A DNA stretch of 40,834 nt. Source: Frankia nepalensis (lineage in GTDB: Bacteria > Actinomycetota > Actinomycetes > Frankiales > Frankiaceae). Shown here piece by piece: positions 33,625-40,834 of this stretch; positions within the stretch are counted from its first letter, which is position 1, and every line of letters starts with the position of its first letter. The notes under the pieces are model-generated. The model was given only the letters and a program-made list of their open reading frames with translations, had not been told where the DNA came from and did not search any database. The stretch lies in NCBI RefSeq assembly GCF_016786325.1, contig NZ_JADWYU010000123.1, positions 1-40,834 of the forward strand, in the 5' to 3' direction. Both the position numbers and the translations under genes were made by a program.

Positions 33625-35196
33625 CTACCTTTCCGCGGCGAGCGCCGCCCTGTTGACAGCGGGTACCGACAGCGCGGGGCCGGACAGGTCCGCCACCGCG
33701 TGCCCGCCCCGCAGGACGACGACCCGGTGGCACAACGCCACCAGTTCGTCGACATCGGCCGAGCTCACGACCACCGCGGCGCCGTCGTCGGCCGCCGCCA
33801 CGATCCGCTGGTGAATCTGCGCCTTGGCGCCGATGTCGACGCCCTGCGTCGGCTCGTCGAGGAGGAGCACGCGGGGCCGGCAGCGCAGCCACTTGGCCAG
33901 CAGCACCTTCTGCTGGTTGCCCCCGCTCAGGGCGGCCAGCGGGAGGTGGACCGCGCCCGCCGGCCGTACATCCAGCCGGGAGAACCAGGAGCGTGCCTCG
34001 ACCCGCTCCGCGCCCAGCCGCAGCATCGGCGGCCGCCACAGCGCCCGGAGGTCGGGAAGGGTGAGGTTCGCGGCGGCCGGCAGACTCATGATTCCGCCGT
34101 GTGCCTTCCGGTCCGCCGGCAGATAGGCGACCCCGGCGTCGATGGCGCGCCGGGGATGCCCGGGGCGCAGCGGCGTGCTGTCGACGAGCACGTCGCCGCC
34201 CTCCGGGTGCACCGCGCCGAAGACCGCGGCCAGGGCGCTTTCCCGGCCCGACCCGGTGAGGCCGGCGATCCCCACCAGCTCTCCGGCCCTGACCTGCAGC
34301 GACAGGGACCGAAGCTGCCCGGCGGCGAGGTCGTGGACGCGCAGCACCGCGTTCGCGCGCGGCGGCGGCAGCGCCTGGGAGGAGGCATGGGCCTCGTCGA
34401 GCTCGCTGCCCAGCAACTGGTTGACCAGGCGTGTCCGCGTGAGGTCCGGCACCGCGCTCGACGCGACGACGCGCCCGTCGCGCAGGACGGTGGCGACGTC
34501 GGCGATGTCGAACACCTCGTCGAGATGGTGCGTGACGTACAGGACCCCGGCGCCGGTGGCCGCCGCCGCCCGCACGGTCGCCAGCAGCTGGCGCACCTCG
34601 TCGTCGGGCAGGGTCGCGGTCGGCTCGTCCAGGACGAGCAGCGCCACGTTCCCTGCGCCGGGACGCAGCGCGCGGGCGACCGCCAGGCCGGTCCTGACCG
34701 CCGGGCTCAGGCCAGCGACGGGCTGACGAGGATCCAGGTCCAGGCCGACGCGGGCCAGGTCGTCGCGGGCCGCGCGCAGCAGCCGCGCCCACCGGATGGT
34801 CCCCCACCGCGCGGGGAAACCGGACGTCAGGAAGAGGTTCTCGGCGACCGACAGGGTGTCGACGAGCCCGAGGTCCTGGTGCACGAACCGGCACCCGAGC
34901 GACGCGGCGTTCACGGGATTACCGAAGGACAGCGCGCGACCGGCGACGAGAACGCGTCCGCCGGGGTCCGGCCGGTGATAGCCGGCCAGGATCTTGATCA
35001 GTGTCGACTTCCCCGAGCCGTTCTCGCCGAGCAACGCATGGACCTGGCCGCGCTCGACCGTCAACGCCACGTCGTCGAGCGCGACGGTCGGCCCGAAGGC
35101 CATCCGCAGCCCGGACACCTCGAGCGCCGGGGCTCGGCCGCCCGGGATCCCCCGGGCGGCCGAGTCGGTGGCACCGGCGCTCAAGCGAGGCCCCAC
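33625..35196 (-). CDS. ABC transporter ATPase with two nucleotide-binding domains (RbsA-like)
   Basis: A 523-residue tandem ATPase. The first domain has Walker A LLGENGSGKSTLIK and Walker B LLVLDEPTATL, but its signature reads LSPAVRTGLAVARAL rather than LSGGQ. The second domain has the intact signature LSGGNQQKVLLAKWL and LLLDEPTQGVDIG, with the usual degenerate Walker A (GLTGSGRES) of sugar-type importers. One ATP site is probably dominant. GTG 35196 starts 16 bases inside the binding-protein gene, so the two are coupled. Confidence 0.92.
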   Translation of the reverse strand: MGPRLSAGATDSAARGIPGGRAPALEVSGLRMAFGPTVALDDVALTVERGQVHALLGENGSGKSTLIKILAGYHRPDPGGRVLVAGRALSFGNPVNAASLGCRFVHQDLGLVDTLSVAENLFLTSGFPARWGTIRWARLLRAARDDLARVGLDLDPRQPVAGLSPAVRTGLAVARALRPGAGNVALLVLDEPTATLPDDEVRQLLATVRAAAATGAGVLYVTHHLDEVFDIADVATVLRDGRVVASSAVPDLTRTRLVNQLLGSELDEAHASSQALPPPRANAVLRVHDLAAGQLRSLSLQVRAGELVGIAGLTGSGRESALAAVFGAVHPEGGDVLVDSTPLRPGHPRRAIDAGVAYLPADRKAHGGIMSLPAAANLTLPDLRALWRPPMLRLGAERVEARSWFSRLDVRPAGAVHLPLAALSGGNQQKVLLAKWLRCRPRVLLLDEPTQGVDIGAKAQIHQRIVAAADDGAAVVVSSADVDELVALCHRVVVLRGGHAVADLSGPALSVPAVNRAALAAER

Positions 35197-36368
35197 AGCT
35201 TCCTGAACTGGGCCGCGTAGTCGCTCGGCACGTCGACCGAGTCCTCCGGTGTCCTGATCGTCTCCTTGGTCAGCAGCTGGTAGGGCGTCGGCCCGCCGCC
35301 GTCGGCGATCGGCATCCCCTGCGCATACCGGAGCGCGACGTCGACGGCTTTCCAGGACGTGATCTTCAGAGGGATGTTGACGAACGCGGTCTCGGTGCCG
35401 GCGAGAATCGCCTGCAGGTCGACGATTGTCGGGTTGATGCCGATGACCTTAATGTCCGACCGCCCCGCGGCCTTCGCCGCGGGCACGACCCCCCTGGTCC
35501 ACTCACCCTCGACCGTCACGACGTAGTCGATCGACGGGTCGCGTTGCAGCGCCGCGACGACCGCGGGCACGACGCCGTTCGTCGCCGTCTGCGCCAGGGT
35601 GACGTCCACCTGCTTGACGGCGCAGCCCGGGCAGGCGGACGTCACCTGGGTGGAGAAGTCCCCGGTGAACTGTTTGAACGCCCCGATGTCCGGCACGTTG
35701 AGGACCAGCGCCTTGCCCTGGCCGCCGGAGTCCGTGACGAGGAAGCTCGCGATGGCCTTCGCCTGGGCGGTGATGTCGGCCGGGCCGTTGAGACTGCCCG
35801 CCGGAATCACGGGGCTGTCGCTGGTCTCGCCCACTCCGACGGGAATGAGCGGCACACCCGCGGCCTCGAAGGCCGGCACCTGGCCGCTCCAGACCGCCTC
35901 GGGAAGGCCCGCGAACGAGACACCGATCGGAGCCGGCCGCAGCGCGAGGGCCTGTTGCATTCCGGCGATCAGCGTGGCCGGATCGGCCGACTTGATCGGT
36001 ATGGACTTGTACTCCAGGCCGGCGGCGTCCGCCGCCGCGTTCATGTTCTTGTTGAGGATCTGGCACAGCGCCAGCTCGCAGGCCAGGTAGACGAACGTCC
36101 CGCCGGCGGGCGCCTGCTTGAGGCTTTCCGTCACGCCGAGGGAGGTGGGCGGCTTCAGCAACTGGTCGACGACCGCCTGGGCGCTGGCCACGGCGGCTGG
36201 CGCCGACGCCGCCGACCCCCCGGCGGGCTGGGCTCCCGTGCTGGAGTCCGCGTCCCCGCACGCCGCCGTCGCGAGCACGGCTCCAGCCACGGCGCCAATG
36301 GCAAGGACCGATCGTAATCCGGTGCGCGGTCGTCGTGGACGGTCATGTCCGGTGCGAGGTTCGCTCAT
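35181..36368 (-). CDS. Sugar-type ABC substrate-binding lipoprotein (RbsB-like)
   Basis: A 395-residue periplasmic-binding protein of the sugar-binding Peripla_BP_4 kind. The signal sequence ends in the lipobox ATAAC (residues about 33-37), giving a membrane-anchored receptor. Landmarks are KSADPATLIAGMQQALALRP and VSFAGLPEAV, with KVIGINPTIVDLQAILAG towards the C-terminus. ATG 36368 (MSEPRTGHDRP) fits the signal peptide. It is the first gene of the importer operon, with a predicted promoter and a palindrome copy 116 bases upstream. The ligand is unknown. Confidence 0.9.
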   Translation of the reverse strand: MSEPRTGHDRPRRPRTGLRSVLAIGAVAGAVLATAACGDADSSTGAQPAGGSAASAPAAVASAQAVVDQLLKPPTSLGVTESLKQAPAGGTFVYLACELALCQILNKNMNAAADAAGLEYKSIPIKSADPATLIAGMQQALALRPAPIGVSFAGLPEAVWSGQVPAFEAAGVPLIPVGVGETSDSPVIPAGSLNGPADITAQAKAIASFLVTDSGGQGKALVLNVPDIGAFKQFTGDFSTQVTSACPGCAVKQVDVTLAQTATNGVVPAVVAALQRDPSIDYVVTVEGEWTRGVVPAAKAAGRSDIKVIGINPTIVDLQAILAGTETAFVNIPLKITSWKAVDVALRYAQGMPIADGGGPTPYQLLTKETIRTPEDSVDVPSDYAAQFRKLWGLA

Positions 36369-36483
36369 CTGTGTTCTCCCCGAGTGCGGGCGTGGCGGAC
36401 GGCCGAATGGCGGTGAATGGCACGGCGGCGGCCACGGCCACCGGTGCGCGGATGCGTTGGCCCAACAGCGCGGCCCGGCGCAG

Positions 36484-36498
36484 ACTAAAGCATTTAGG
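36484..36498 (-). promoter_or_regulatory. Cluster palindrome, copy 5, at the importer promoter
   Basis: ACTAAAGCATTTAGG followed by TTG has arms CTAAA/TTTAG. Reading leftward, TTGACA (36532-36527) and TAGGCT (36510-36505) are 16 bases apart. The palindrome begins seven bases after that -10, over the expected transcription start. Confidence 0.65.
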
Positions 36499-36640
36499 TT
36501 GCGGAGCCTACAGCACGCCCAGAGGCTGTCAATACCATCCAGGGCGGTCGCGCCACCGAGATCGGGACGCGGCGCCACTACGATCGCGAGGCGGCTCCGC
36601 GAGGCCCGACGACCGCCACAGCGAGTCCGAGAGTAGCAAC

Positions 36641-36661
36641 GTGAGTGCTTAGAGTACTCAC
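36641..36661. promoter_or_regulatory. Second type of palindrome
   Basis: GTGAGT (36641-36646) and ACTCAC (36656-36661) are exact complements around the 9-base centre GCTTAGAGT. The sequence differs from the cluster motif and occurs once. It could be the operator of another regulator. Confidence 0.4.
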
Positions 36662-36838
36662 TCGGGATTGACTGTCATCGAAACGCAACGAGCGAGATCC
36701 TTGCCGTATCCATCACCACGGCTCGGTCGTCCCCCGCGCTCAAGCAATCGACGTCCGGACCAGACCGACCAGCGCACGCCCACCCAGCAGACCGAGTCAA
36801 TGCGTCGACGGGCGACTCGACACCTGTTGACCGCACCG

Positions 36839-36853
36839 GCTAAATCCTTTAGG
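36839..36853 (+). promoter_or_regulatory. Cluster palindrome, copy 6, at the SDR-P450 promoter
   Basis: GCTAAATCCTTTAGG followed by TTG has arms CTAAA/TTTAG. Reading rightward, TTGACC (36827-36832) and TAGGTT (36850-36855) are 17 bases apart, an ideal spacing, and the right half of the palindrome is part of the -10. It lies 97 bases before the SDR start. Confidence 0.65.
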
Positions 36854-36950
36854 TTGTCGACGCCGGTCACATCGGTCGCATCAGCGCACCCACCACATCG
36901 CACCGCGGGTTGGACACCCCCGCGTTTCCTCTCTATGGAAGGACTCCGGC

Positions 36951-37817
36951 ATGCCTAGGCTGCGGGACAAAGTCGCTGTCATCACCGGGGCGGGATCGGG
37001 CCTGGGCCGGCAGGCATCTCGGCTGTTCGCCGCCGAGGGCGCCAGGGTCGTCGTCATGGACATCCTCGGAGACCGCGCCGAGGAGACCGTCAAGTTAGTG
37101 ACGGACGACGGCGGAGTCGCCGTGGCGGTCCAGGCGGACACCACCCAGGAGGACGACGTCGCGCGGACAGTGGAGACCGCGCTGAGCGAGTTCGGCAAGC
37201 TCGACATCATGTGGGCGAACGCCGGCATCGTGTCCCGTGGCGGCGTCCCCTCGGTGCTCGGCGGCGAGCAGCTCGCGTTTCAGGACTTCCCGCTGGCGGA
37301 CTTCCACAAGGTCATGGCCGTCAACCTGGTCGGGCCGTTCCTGTGCGCCAAGCACGCGGTGCCGCCCATGCGGGCCGCCGGAGGCGGAGTCATCCTGATG
37401 ACGTCCTCGGCGGCGTCCCTGGCCGCCTACCACAGCATTTCCCCGTACATGGCGACCAAGTCCGGCGTCAACGGCCTCGTGCGCGGGCTTTCACTCGACC
37501 TCGGCAAGTTCGGTATCCGGGTGAACGCGATCGCCCCGACCCACGGCATGTCACCGAACTTCCTCATGGAGCAGGGCTCCCCCGTCGTCGGTCAGTCCTA
37601 CGAGGAGGTCGCGGGTCCGTGGGACCCGAAGATCTCGCCGATCCCACTGAAGCTCAACCGGCCGCCGTCCCTGCTCGACAACGCCCACGCCGCGCTGTTC
37701 CTGGTCTCCGACGAGTCCGCCTACATGTCCGGTGTCGTCCTGCCCGCGACCGACGGCGGCACGCTGTCCCGAGTCGCCATGCAGTTCCCGGAGGACCTGC
37801 CCGAGCCGCCGGCCTGA
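36951..37817 (+). CDS. SDR, likely NAD-dependent alcohol/steroid-type dehydrogenase
   Basis: A 288-residue SDR with TGAGSGLGRQASRLF, VMDILGD, WANAGIVSRGG, the serine in LMTSSAASLA, YMATKSGVNGL and a long C-terminal part (SYEEVAGPWDPKISPIPLK) with an insertion. The long insertion and PTHGMSP turn recall SDRs that act on bulky alcohols, including mycofactocin-linked ones; that is only a resemblance. ATG 36951 follows GGAAGGA. It is first in a two-gene operon with the P450 (64-base gap), which fits alcohol oxidation after or before hydroxylation. Confidence 0.9.
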   Translation: MPRLRDKVAVITGAGSGLGRQASRLFAAEGARVVVMDILGDRAEETVKLVTDDGGVAVAVQADTTQEDDVARTVETALSEFGKLDIMWANAGIVSRGGVPSVLGGEQLAFQDFPLADFHKVMAVNLVGPFLCAKHAVPPMRAAGGGVILMTSSAASLAAYHSISPYMATKSGVNGLVRGLSLDLGKFGIRVNAIAPTHGMSPNFLMEQGSPVVGQSYEEVAGPWDPKISPIPLKLNRPPSLLDNAHAALFLVSDESAYMSGVVLPATDGGTLSRVAMQFPEDLPEPPA

Positions 37818-37881
37818 CGGGGTACCCGAGTCTCCCCCGCATTCACCTCGTCGTAGCGGCAAGGACAGGAGCGACGCTGAC

Positions 37882-39147
37882 ATGACGACCACTCGTGCCG
37901 CGATCCCGGACAGCCTCCGGGTCGACTTCGACATCTACGACCCCGCGCTGGCCTCCCCGGTCGACATCATGCAGGAGAAGATGGCCGAGCTCGCCGCGCG
38001 CGGACCCGTGACCTGGTCCAGCGCGTACGGCGGGCACTGGATCGTCACCGGCTACGCCGAGGCCCACGCGGTCCTGCGCGACCACGAGACGTTCTCCAGC
38101 TGGCCGAACAACCTGGCGCTCCGGGACGCGGGCGTCCCGATGATCCCGCTCGAGATCGACCCGCCGGACCACGCCGCGTTCCGCCACGCGCTCCAGCCGC
38201 TGTTCGCGCCGACCCGGATGCGCGCCCTCGAAGCACAGATCCGCGGCATCACGGGCGAACTGATCGACGGCTTCGCCGCCAGCGGCGGCGCCGAGTTCGT
38301 CTCCCAGTTCGCCCACGAGCTGCCGACCCGCGTGTTCCTGGCGCTCATGGGCTGGCCACTCCACGACGCGCCGATGTTCACCGCGGCCACCGACGCCATC
38401 CTGCTGGGCGAGCCCGGCGGGACCGAGGAGGAGTCGAACGCCGCCCGGCTGCGCGCGCAACAGCAGCTCTTCGGCTACTTCGCGGGCGTTCTCGCGGATC
38501 GCCGGGGCGCCACGGGCCCGGCCGCGGACGTCACCGCGGCGATCATCGACACGCCCGTCCCGTTCCGGGACGGGCCCAGGCTGCTCACCGACGCCGAGCT
38601 GTGCAACATGTTCTTCCTCCTGCTCATCGCCGGGCTGCACACGGTCCAGGGCTCACTGGCCTGGAGCCTCATCCACCTCGCCGCCCGCCCCGAGCAGCGC
38701 CGGCGCCTCCTCGACGACCCGGGTCTGATCAAGGAAGCCGTCGAGGAACTGCTCCGGATCGAGGCGGCGGTCGCCATGGGCCGGCGGGTCACGCGGGACA
38801 CCTCGCTCGGCGGCGTGGAACTGGCGGCCGGCGACCAGGTACTGGTCCTGCTCGCCGCCGCCAACCGCGACGAGCGCGAGTTCAGCGAGCCGGACGAGGT
38901 ACGCATCGACCGGTCGCCCAACCGGCACATCTCCTTCGGAGCCGGTGTCCACCGGTGCCTGGGTTCGCACCTTGCCCGGGTCGAACTGCGGGTCGCGCTC
39001 GAGGAGCTCCTCCGCAGGATTCCCGACTACCGGCTGGACCCTGACCAGCCGGTCGTTTCCCATGGCAGCCAGGTCCGCGGCGTCGTCCGTCTCCCGATCC
39101 GCTTCACCCCGGCGACGGCGACGGTGCCGGCGCCGCGGGCCGACTAG
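37882..39147 (+). CDS. Cytochrome P450
   Basis: A 421-residue class I P450. The heme-binding loop FGAGVHRCLGSHLAR holds the axial Cys, EELLR gives the ExxR motif, and DPPDHAAFRHALQPLF is the usual helix-C region. The I-helix reads LLLIAGLHTVQGS, where P450s normally have AGxD/ET; His replaces the acid beside the conserved Thr. It should hydroxylate a hydrophobic substrate with electrons from a ferredoxin not encoded here. ATG 37882 has AGGAG about ten bases upstream. The gene ends directly at IS-derived sequence, but its C-terminus looks complete. Confidence 0.92.
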   Translation: MTTTRAAIPDSLRVDFDIYDPALASPVDIMQEKMAELAARGPVTWSSAYGGHWIVTGYAEAHAVLRDHETFSSWPNNLALRDAGVPMIPLEIDPPDHAAFRHALQPLFAPTRMRALEAQIRGITGELIDGFAASGGAEFVSQFAHELPTRVFLALMGWPLHDAPMFTAATDAILLGEPGGTEEESNAARLRAQQQLFGYFAGVLADRRGATGPAADVTAAIIDTPVPFRDGPRLLTDAELCNMFFLLLIAGLHTVQGSLAWSLIHLAARPEQRRRLLDDPGLIKEAVEELLRIEAAVAMGRRVTRDTSLGGVELAAGDQVLVLLAAANRDEREFSEPDEVRIDRSPNRHISFGAGVHRCLGSHLARVELRVALEELLRRIPDYRLDPDQPVVSHGSQVRGVVRLPIRFTPATATVPAPRAD

Positions 39148-39166
39148 GGCCAGTCTCCAAGTGAGG

Positions 39167-39361
39167 TCAGGGCCAGTCGTTGATGACAGCGATGTGGAGG
39201 TTGGCGTCGTATCGGACGGCGAGTTTGTCGTTTCTGGTGGCGACAACGCGGTGGCGTTTGAGCCGGTTGATTCCGCATTTGGCGGCGTGCCGGGCTCGGT
39301 AGTCATCCGGGCTGAACCTGGGAGGGCGGCCGCCTCGGCGGCCGCGGCCCGGCCAGCGCAT
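39167..39361 (-). pseudogene. IS5-type transposase, C-terminal fragment
   Basis: The last 55 residues or so of an IS5-family transposase: [16 protein letters not shown], then [37 protein letters not shown] and a stop. Catalytic domains are missing. It is a different IS5 lineage from the element at 2.8-3.7 kb. Its 5' side joins an IS701-like fragment in another frame. Confidence 0.8.
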
Positions 39362-39486
39362 CGACGCGGCGGCGGCCGACGGCCGTGGTCACCTCGGTGT
39401 CGCATCTGACGGCGCGCACATAACCAATCCGGTGTTCTTCCAGCCAGTCACACAGCTCAGAGCCGCAGCCATAGACCTTGTGGCAC
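39358..39486 (-). pseudogene. IS701-like transposase fragment
   Basis: About 40 residues resembling the middle of IS701-group transposases (KVYGCGSELCDWLEEHRIGY, then [12 protein letters not shown]). No start, stop or flanking repeats remain. It is fused out of frame to the IS5-type fragment, so this is a decayed nest of insertions. Confidence 0.55.
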
Positions 39487-39952
39487 TGCGACCTCGAGCC
39501 CCGAAAGGCGCTCCTCGAAGGATGGCCCTCGATCGGCGTCGGACTCGGCCCGATCCCGTCCGATCCGCACGTGCTCGGCTGGCAGCTGCGCCGCGGCACC
39601 CCGGCGCCGCGCTTCTCGGCGCGGACGCCCCCGTCGGCCTGCACGCCGAACTGCTCGTCAGGCGCCAGCCGGACAGCCTGCTGTTCGCCAGCTTCATCCA
39701 CCACACCACGGACGCCGCACGACAGCGGTGCGCCCGGGTCAAGGGGTGCATACGCCCCTCATGCGCCTTCTCCTCGAGCAGGCGGTCGCCCGGGCCATGC
39801 GGGGAGACCAGTGAGGATGCCTGTCGCCGGTCGTCTGGCCGACCCGTGGCTACCTGCCCGTTTTCGCCGCAGAGGGGAGTGACAGTCTGCCGGGGAGCTG
39901 GTAACACAGGGGACCTGTTCGCGGCAGACGAGGTGAGGAGCCAGGTTTGGCC
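39487..39952. other. Remnant region with a frameshifted, unrecognised coding stretch
   Basis: Reading rightward, about 39588-39740 encodes a protein-like stretch (HPGAALLGADAPVGLHAELL, then FASFIHHTTDAARQRCARV). It appears to continue in another frame as MRLLLEQAVARAMRGDQ and stops near 39814. The frame changes near the run of G at 39743-39746. I do not recognise the family. It ends shortly before the P450 remnant and is probably a degraded neighbour of that gene. Confidence 0.3.
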
Positions 39953-40084
39953 ATGATCGGCCTGTCGGAAGGCAGGCTCGCCCCGGAGTGGGCGTCGCGG
40001 TACCCGGCGCACGCCAGGGGCGCCATCCGGCTGTACGGCGAGGAGTTCCATCGCGATCCGGCCGCGGTCTACTGGCGATTGCGG
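39953..40084 (+). pseudogene. P450-like N-terminal fragment cut by an ISL3 element
   Basis: ATG 39953 with GAGGTGAGGAG upstream opens a frame of 44 codons ending in RLYGEEFHRDPAAVYWRLR. An LYG-x-EF-x-x-DP-x-x-x-Y-x-x-(M/L)R stretch is typical of the start of actinobacterial P450s, including those of conservon loci. The reading then meets the ISL3 transposase frame. The rest of the P450 is not in the window. Confidence 0.5.
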
Positions 40085-40692
40085 ACGTGTTCGCCCGGGC
40101 CCGTGACGGCCGGCGCAGCGCGCTGGACGTCCACAAGCCCTACCCGCACGAACGGTTCAACGCTGGCGTCACCAACGGCAGCCAGCTGTTCCGCGAGATC
40201 CGCGAGGCCGGCTACACCGGCAGCCTGGCCGTCGTCCTGGCCTATCTACGCCCGCTACGCGCCGCCGGCCGCGCCCCCGTTCCCGCACCAGCGGCACCGA
40301 AGGTCCGCACCGTCGCCCGCTGGATCCTGACCCACCCCGACCGCCTCGATACCGACGACACCGCCGCCCTGGCAGCCATCCTCGAGCGCGGCCCTCAACT
40401 GGCCGCCCTCACGGCCCACGTCGCCGCGTTCGCCGAGATGCTCTGCGAACGCCACGGCGTCGGCCTCGACGCCTGGATCACCGCCGTCGAGGCCGACGCC
40501 GACCAGGCCGACCTGCACCGCTTCACCCACGGCCTGCGCCGCGACCGCGACGCCGTCCTCGCCGGCCTCACCGAACCCCACAGCTCCGGCGTCGTCGAAG
40601 GCAACGTCAACCGCATCAAAACGATCAAACGGCAGATGTTCGGCCGCGCCAGCTTCGGCCTACTCCGCAAACGCGTCCTCCTCACCCGATGA
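40085..40692 (+). pseudogene. ISL3-family transposase, C-terminal half
   Basis: About 200 residues of an ISL3 transposase C-terminus: LDVHKPYPHERFNAGVTNGS, WITAVEADADQADLHRFTHG, LTEPHSSGVVEGNVNRIKTI and KRQMFGRASFGLLRKRVLL, with the last catalytic acid in SSGVVEGNVN. The N-terminal zinc finger and the first DDE acids are absent, because the recognisable part begins at the P450 junction. It is therefore a truncated, inactive copy. Its right end probably lies a few dozen bases past the stop. Confidence 0.8.
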
Positions 40693-40834
40693 TCACTAGA
40701 ACGGCTAGAAGGATCACAAGATCAGCGCCAGATCCACTCGAATCTCTCAAAGCCAGTGCTGGCCGCCTCGCCCCACCAAAAGGCGCGACGGTGAAACCGG
40801 AGGCGCCGCGAGCACGAAGTGCCAGCCGAGCGGG
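40693..40834. other. ISL3 right-end region and unassigned edge sequence
   Basis: Non-coding sequence after the transposase stop. GCCAG (40752-40756) and CTGGC (40759-40763) form a small palindrome. Terminal repeats of the element cannot be matched, since the left end is missing. Confidence 0.4.

Larger units (their letters stand above)
36369..36950. other. Divergent regulatory region, no gene
   Basis: These 582 bases between the importer operon and the SDR-P450 operon carry two copies of the cluster palindrome, a different 6-bp palindrome and two promoter-like sequences (all listed separately). Open frames in it are Arg/Pro/Thr-rich and unlike proteins. Confidence 0.6.

Noticed and set aside
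39146-39178. Direct repeat AGGGCCAGTC at 39146-39155 and 39169-39178 as an IS target duplication
   Set aside because: The copies are only 13 bases apart and the second is part of the transposase fragment's end, so they are more likely IS-end sequence than a target duplication.
1-40834. CRISPR arrays, tRNA or rRNA genes, phage integrase or attachment sites
   Set aside because: No regularly spaced repeats, no tRNA-like cloverleaf and no integrase were seen in either strand.

Overview
The window is about 70% GC with dense, often overlapping genes, soil-type catabolic genes, cytochrome P450s, a MmyB-type regulator, an RHS polymorphic-toxin remnant and several insertion sequences. This fits a large actinobacterial genome; a Frankia-like or related soil actinomycete is my inference, since no rRNA or marker gene is present.

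Left part (1-8.7 kb): a mosaic, horizontally scrambled region. It starts with an RHS core fragment running off the left edge, then an AAA-type ATPase fused to a PD-(D/E)XK-like domain. Next come a low-GC toxin-tail remnant with a coupled immunity-like gene, and an IS5-type transposase whose 3' end abuts an SDR gene. The SDR is coupled to an N-terminally truncated phosphotransferase, which stands head to head with a truncated galactokinase-like fragment. A cyclophilin-like lipoprotein and a divergent pair (Zn alcohol dehydrogenase and MmyB-like regulator) follow.

Middle (8.9-14.6 kb): a PAS/GAF/GGDEF diguanylate cyclase, an aldehyde dehydrogenase and an orphan type-1 periplasmic-binding lipoprotein.

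Catabolic island (14.8-39.1 kb): a long minus-strand run encodes a Rieske oxygenase, a small NTF2-like protein, an NTF2-like/Zn-ribbon/OB fusion, a Cys-less thiolase-fold protein, an aldehyde dehydrogenase, an acyl-CoA dehydrogenase, an SDR, a canonical thiolase and an enoyl-CoA hydratase. A TetR regulator is divergent from the Rieske gene. A second minus-strand operon with four genes coupled by ATGA overlaps encodes an enoyl-CoA hydratase, a Cys-less thiolase-fold protein, a Zn-ribbon/OB protein and a fused double CaiB/BaiF CoA-transferase. It is divergent from an acyl-CoA synthetase. A sugar-type ABC importer (binding protein, double ATPase, permease) is divergent from an SDR-P450 pair. The gene set suggests uptake, oxygenation, CoA activation, beta-oxidation and retro-aldol cleavage of a hydrophobic, perhaps terpenoid, steroid-like or alicyclic substrate.

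The strongest unexplained signal is a 15-bp palindrome, consensus nCTAmAnnnnTTAGG usually followed by TTG. It occurs six times, only in intergenic regions, and in several cases overlaps a recognisable promoter. I infer one regulon, with the TetR at 24.8 kb as the first candidate regulator. The second main finding is the NTF2 plus NTF2-OB plus Cys-less thiolase-fold trio, whose layout mirrors the ChsH1-ChsH2-Ltp2 hydratase-aldolase of cholesterol side-chain degradation, but with an NTF2-like fold in place of the MaoC fold.

Right end (39.15-40.8 kb): nested remnants, namely an IS5-type C-terminal piece, an IS701-like piece, a frameshifted unknown gene, the first 44 codons of a P450, and an ISL3 transposase C-terminal half that interrupts it.
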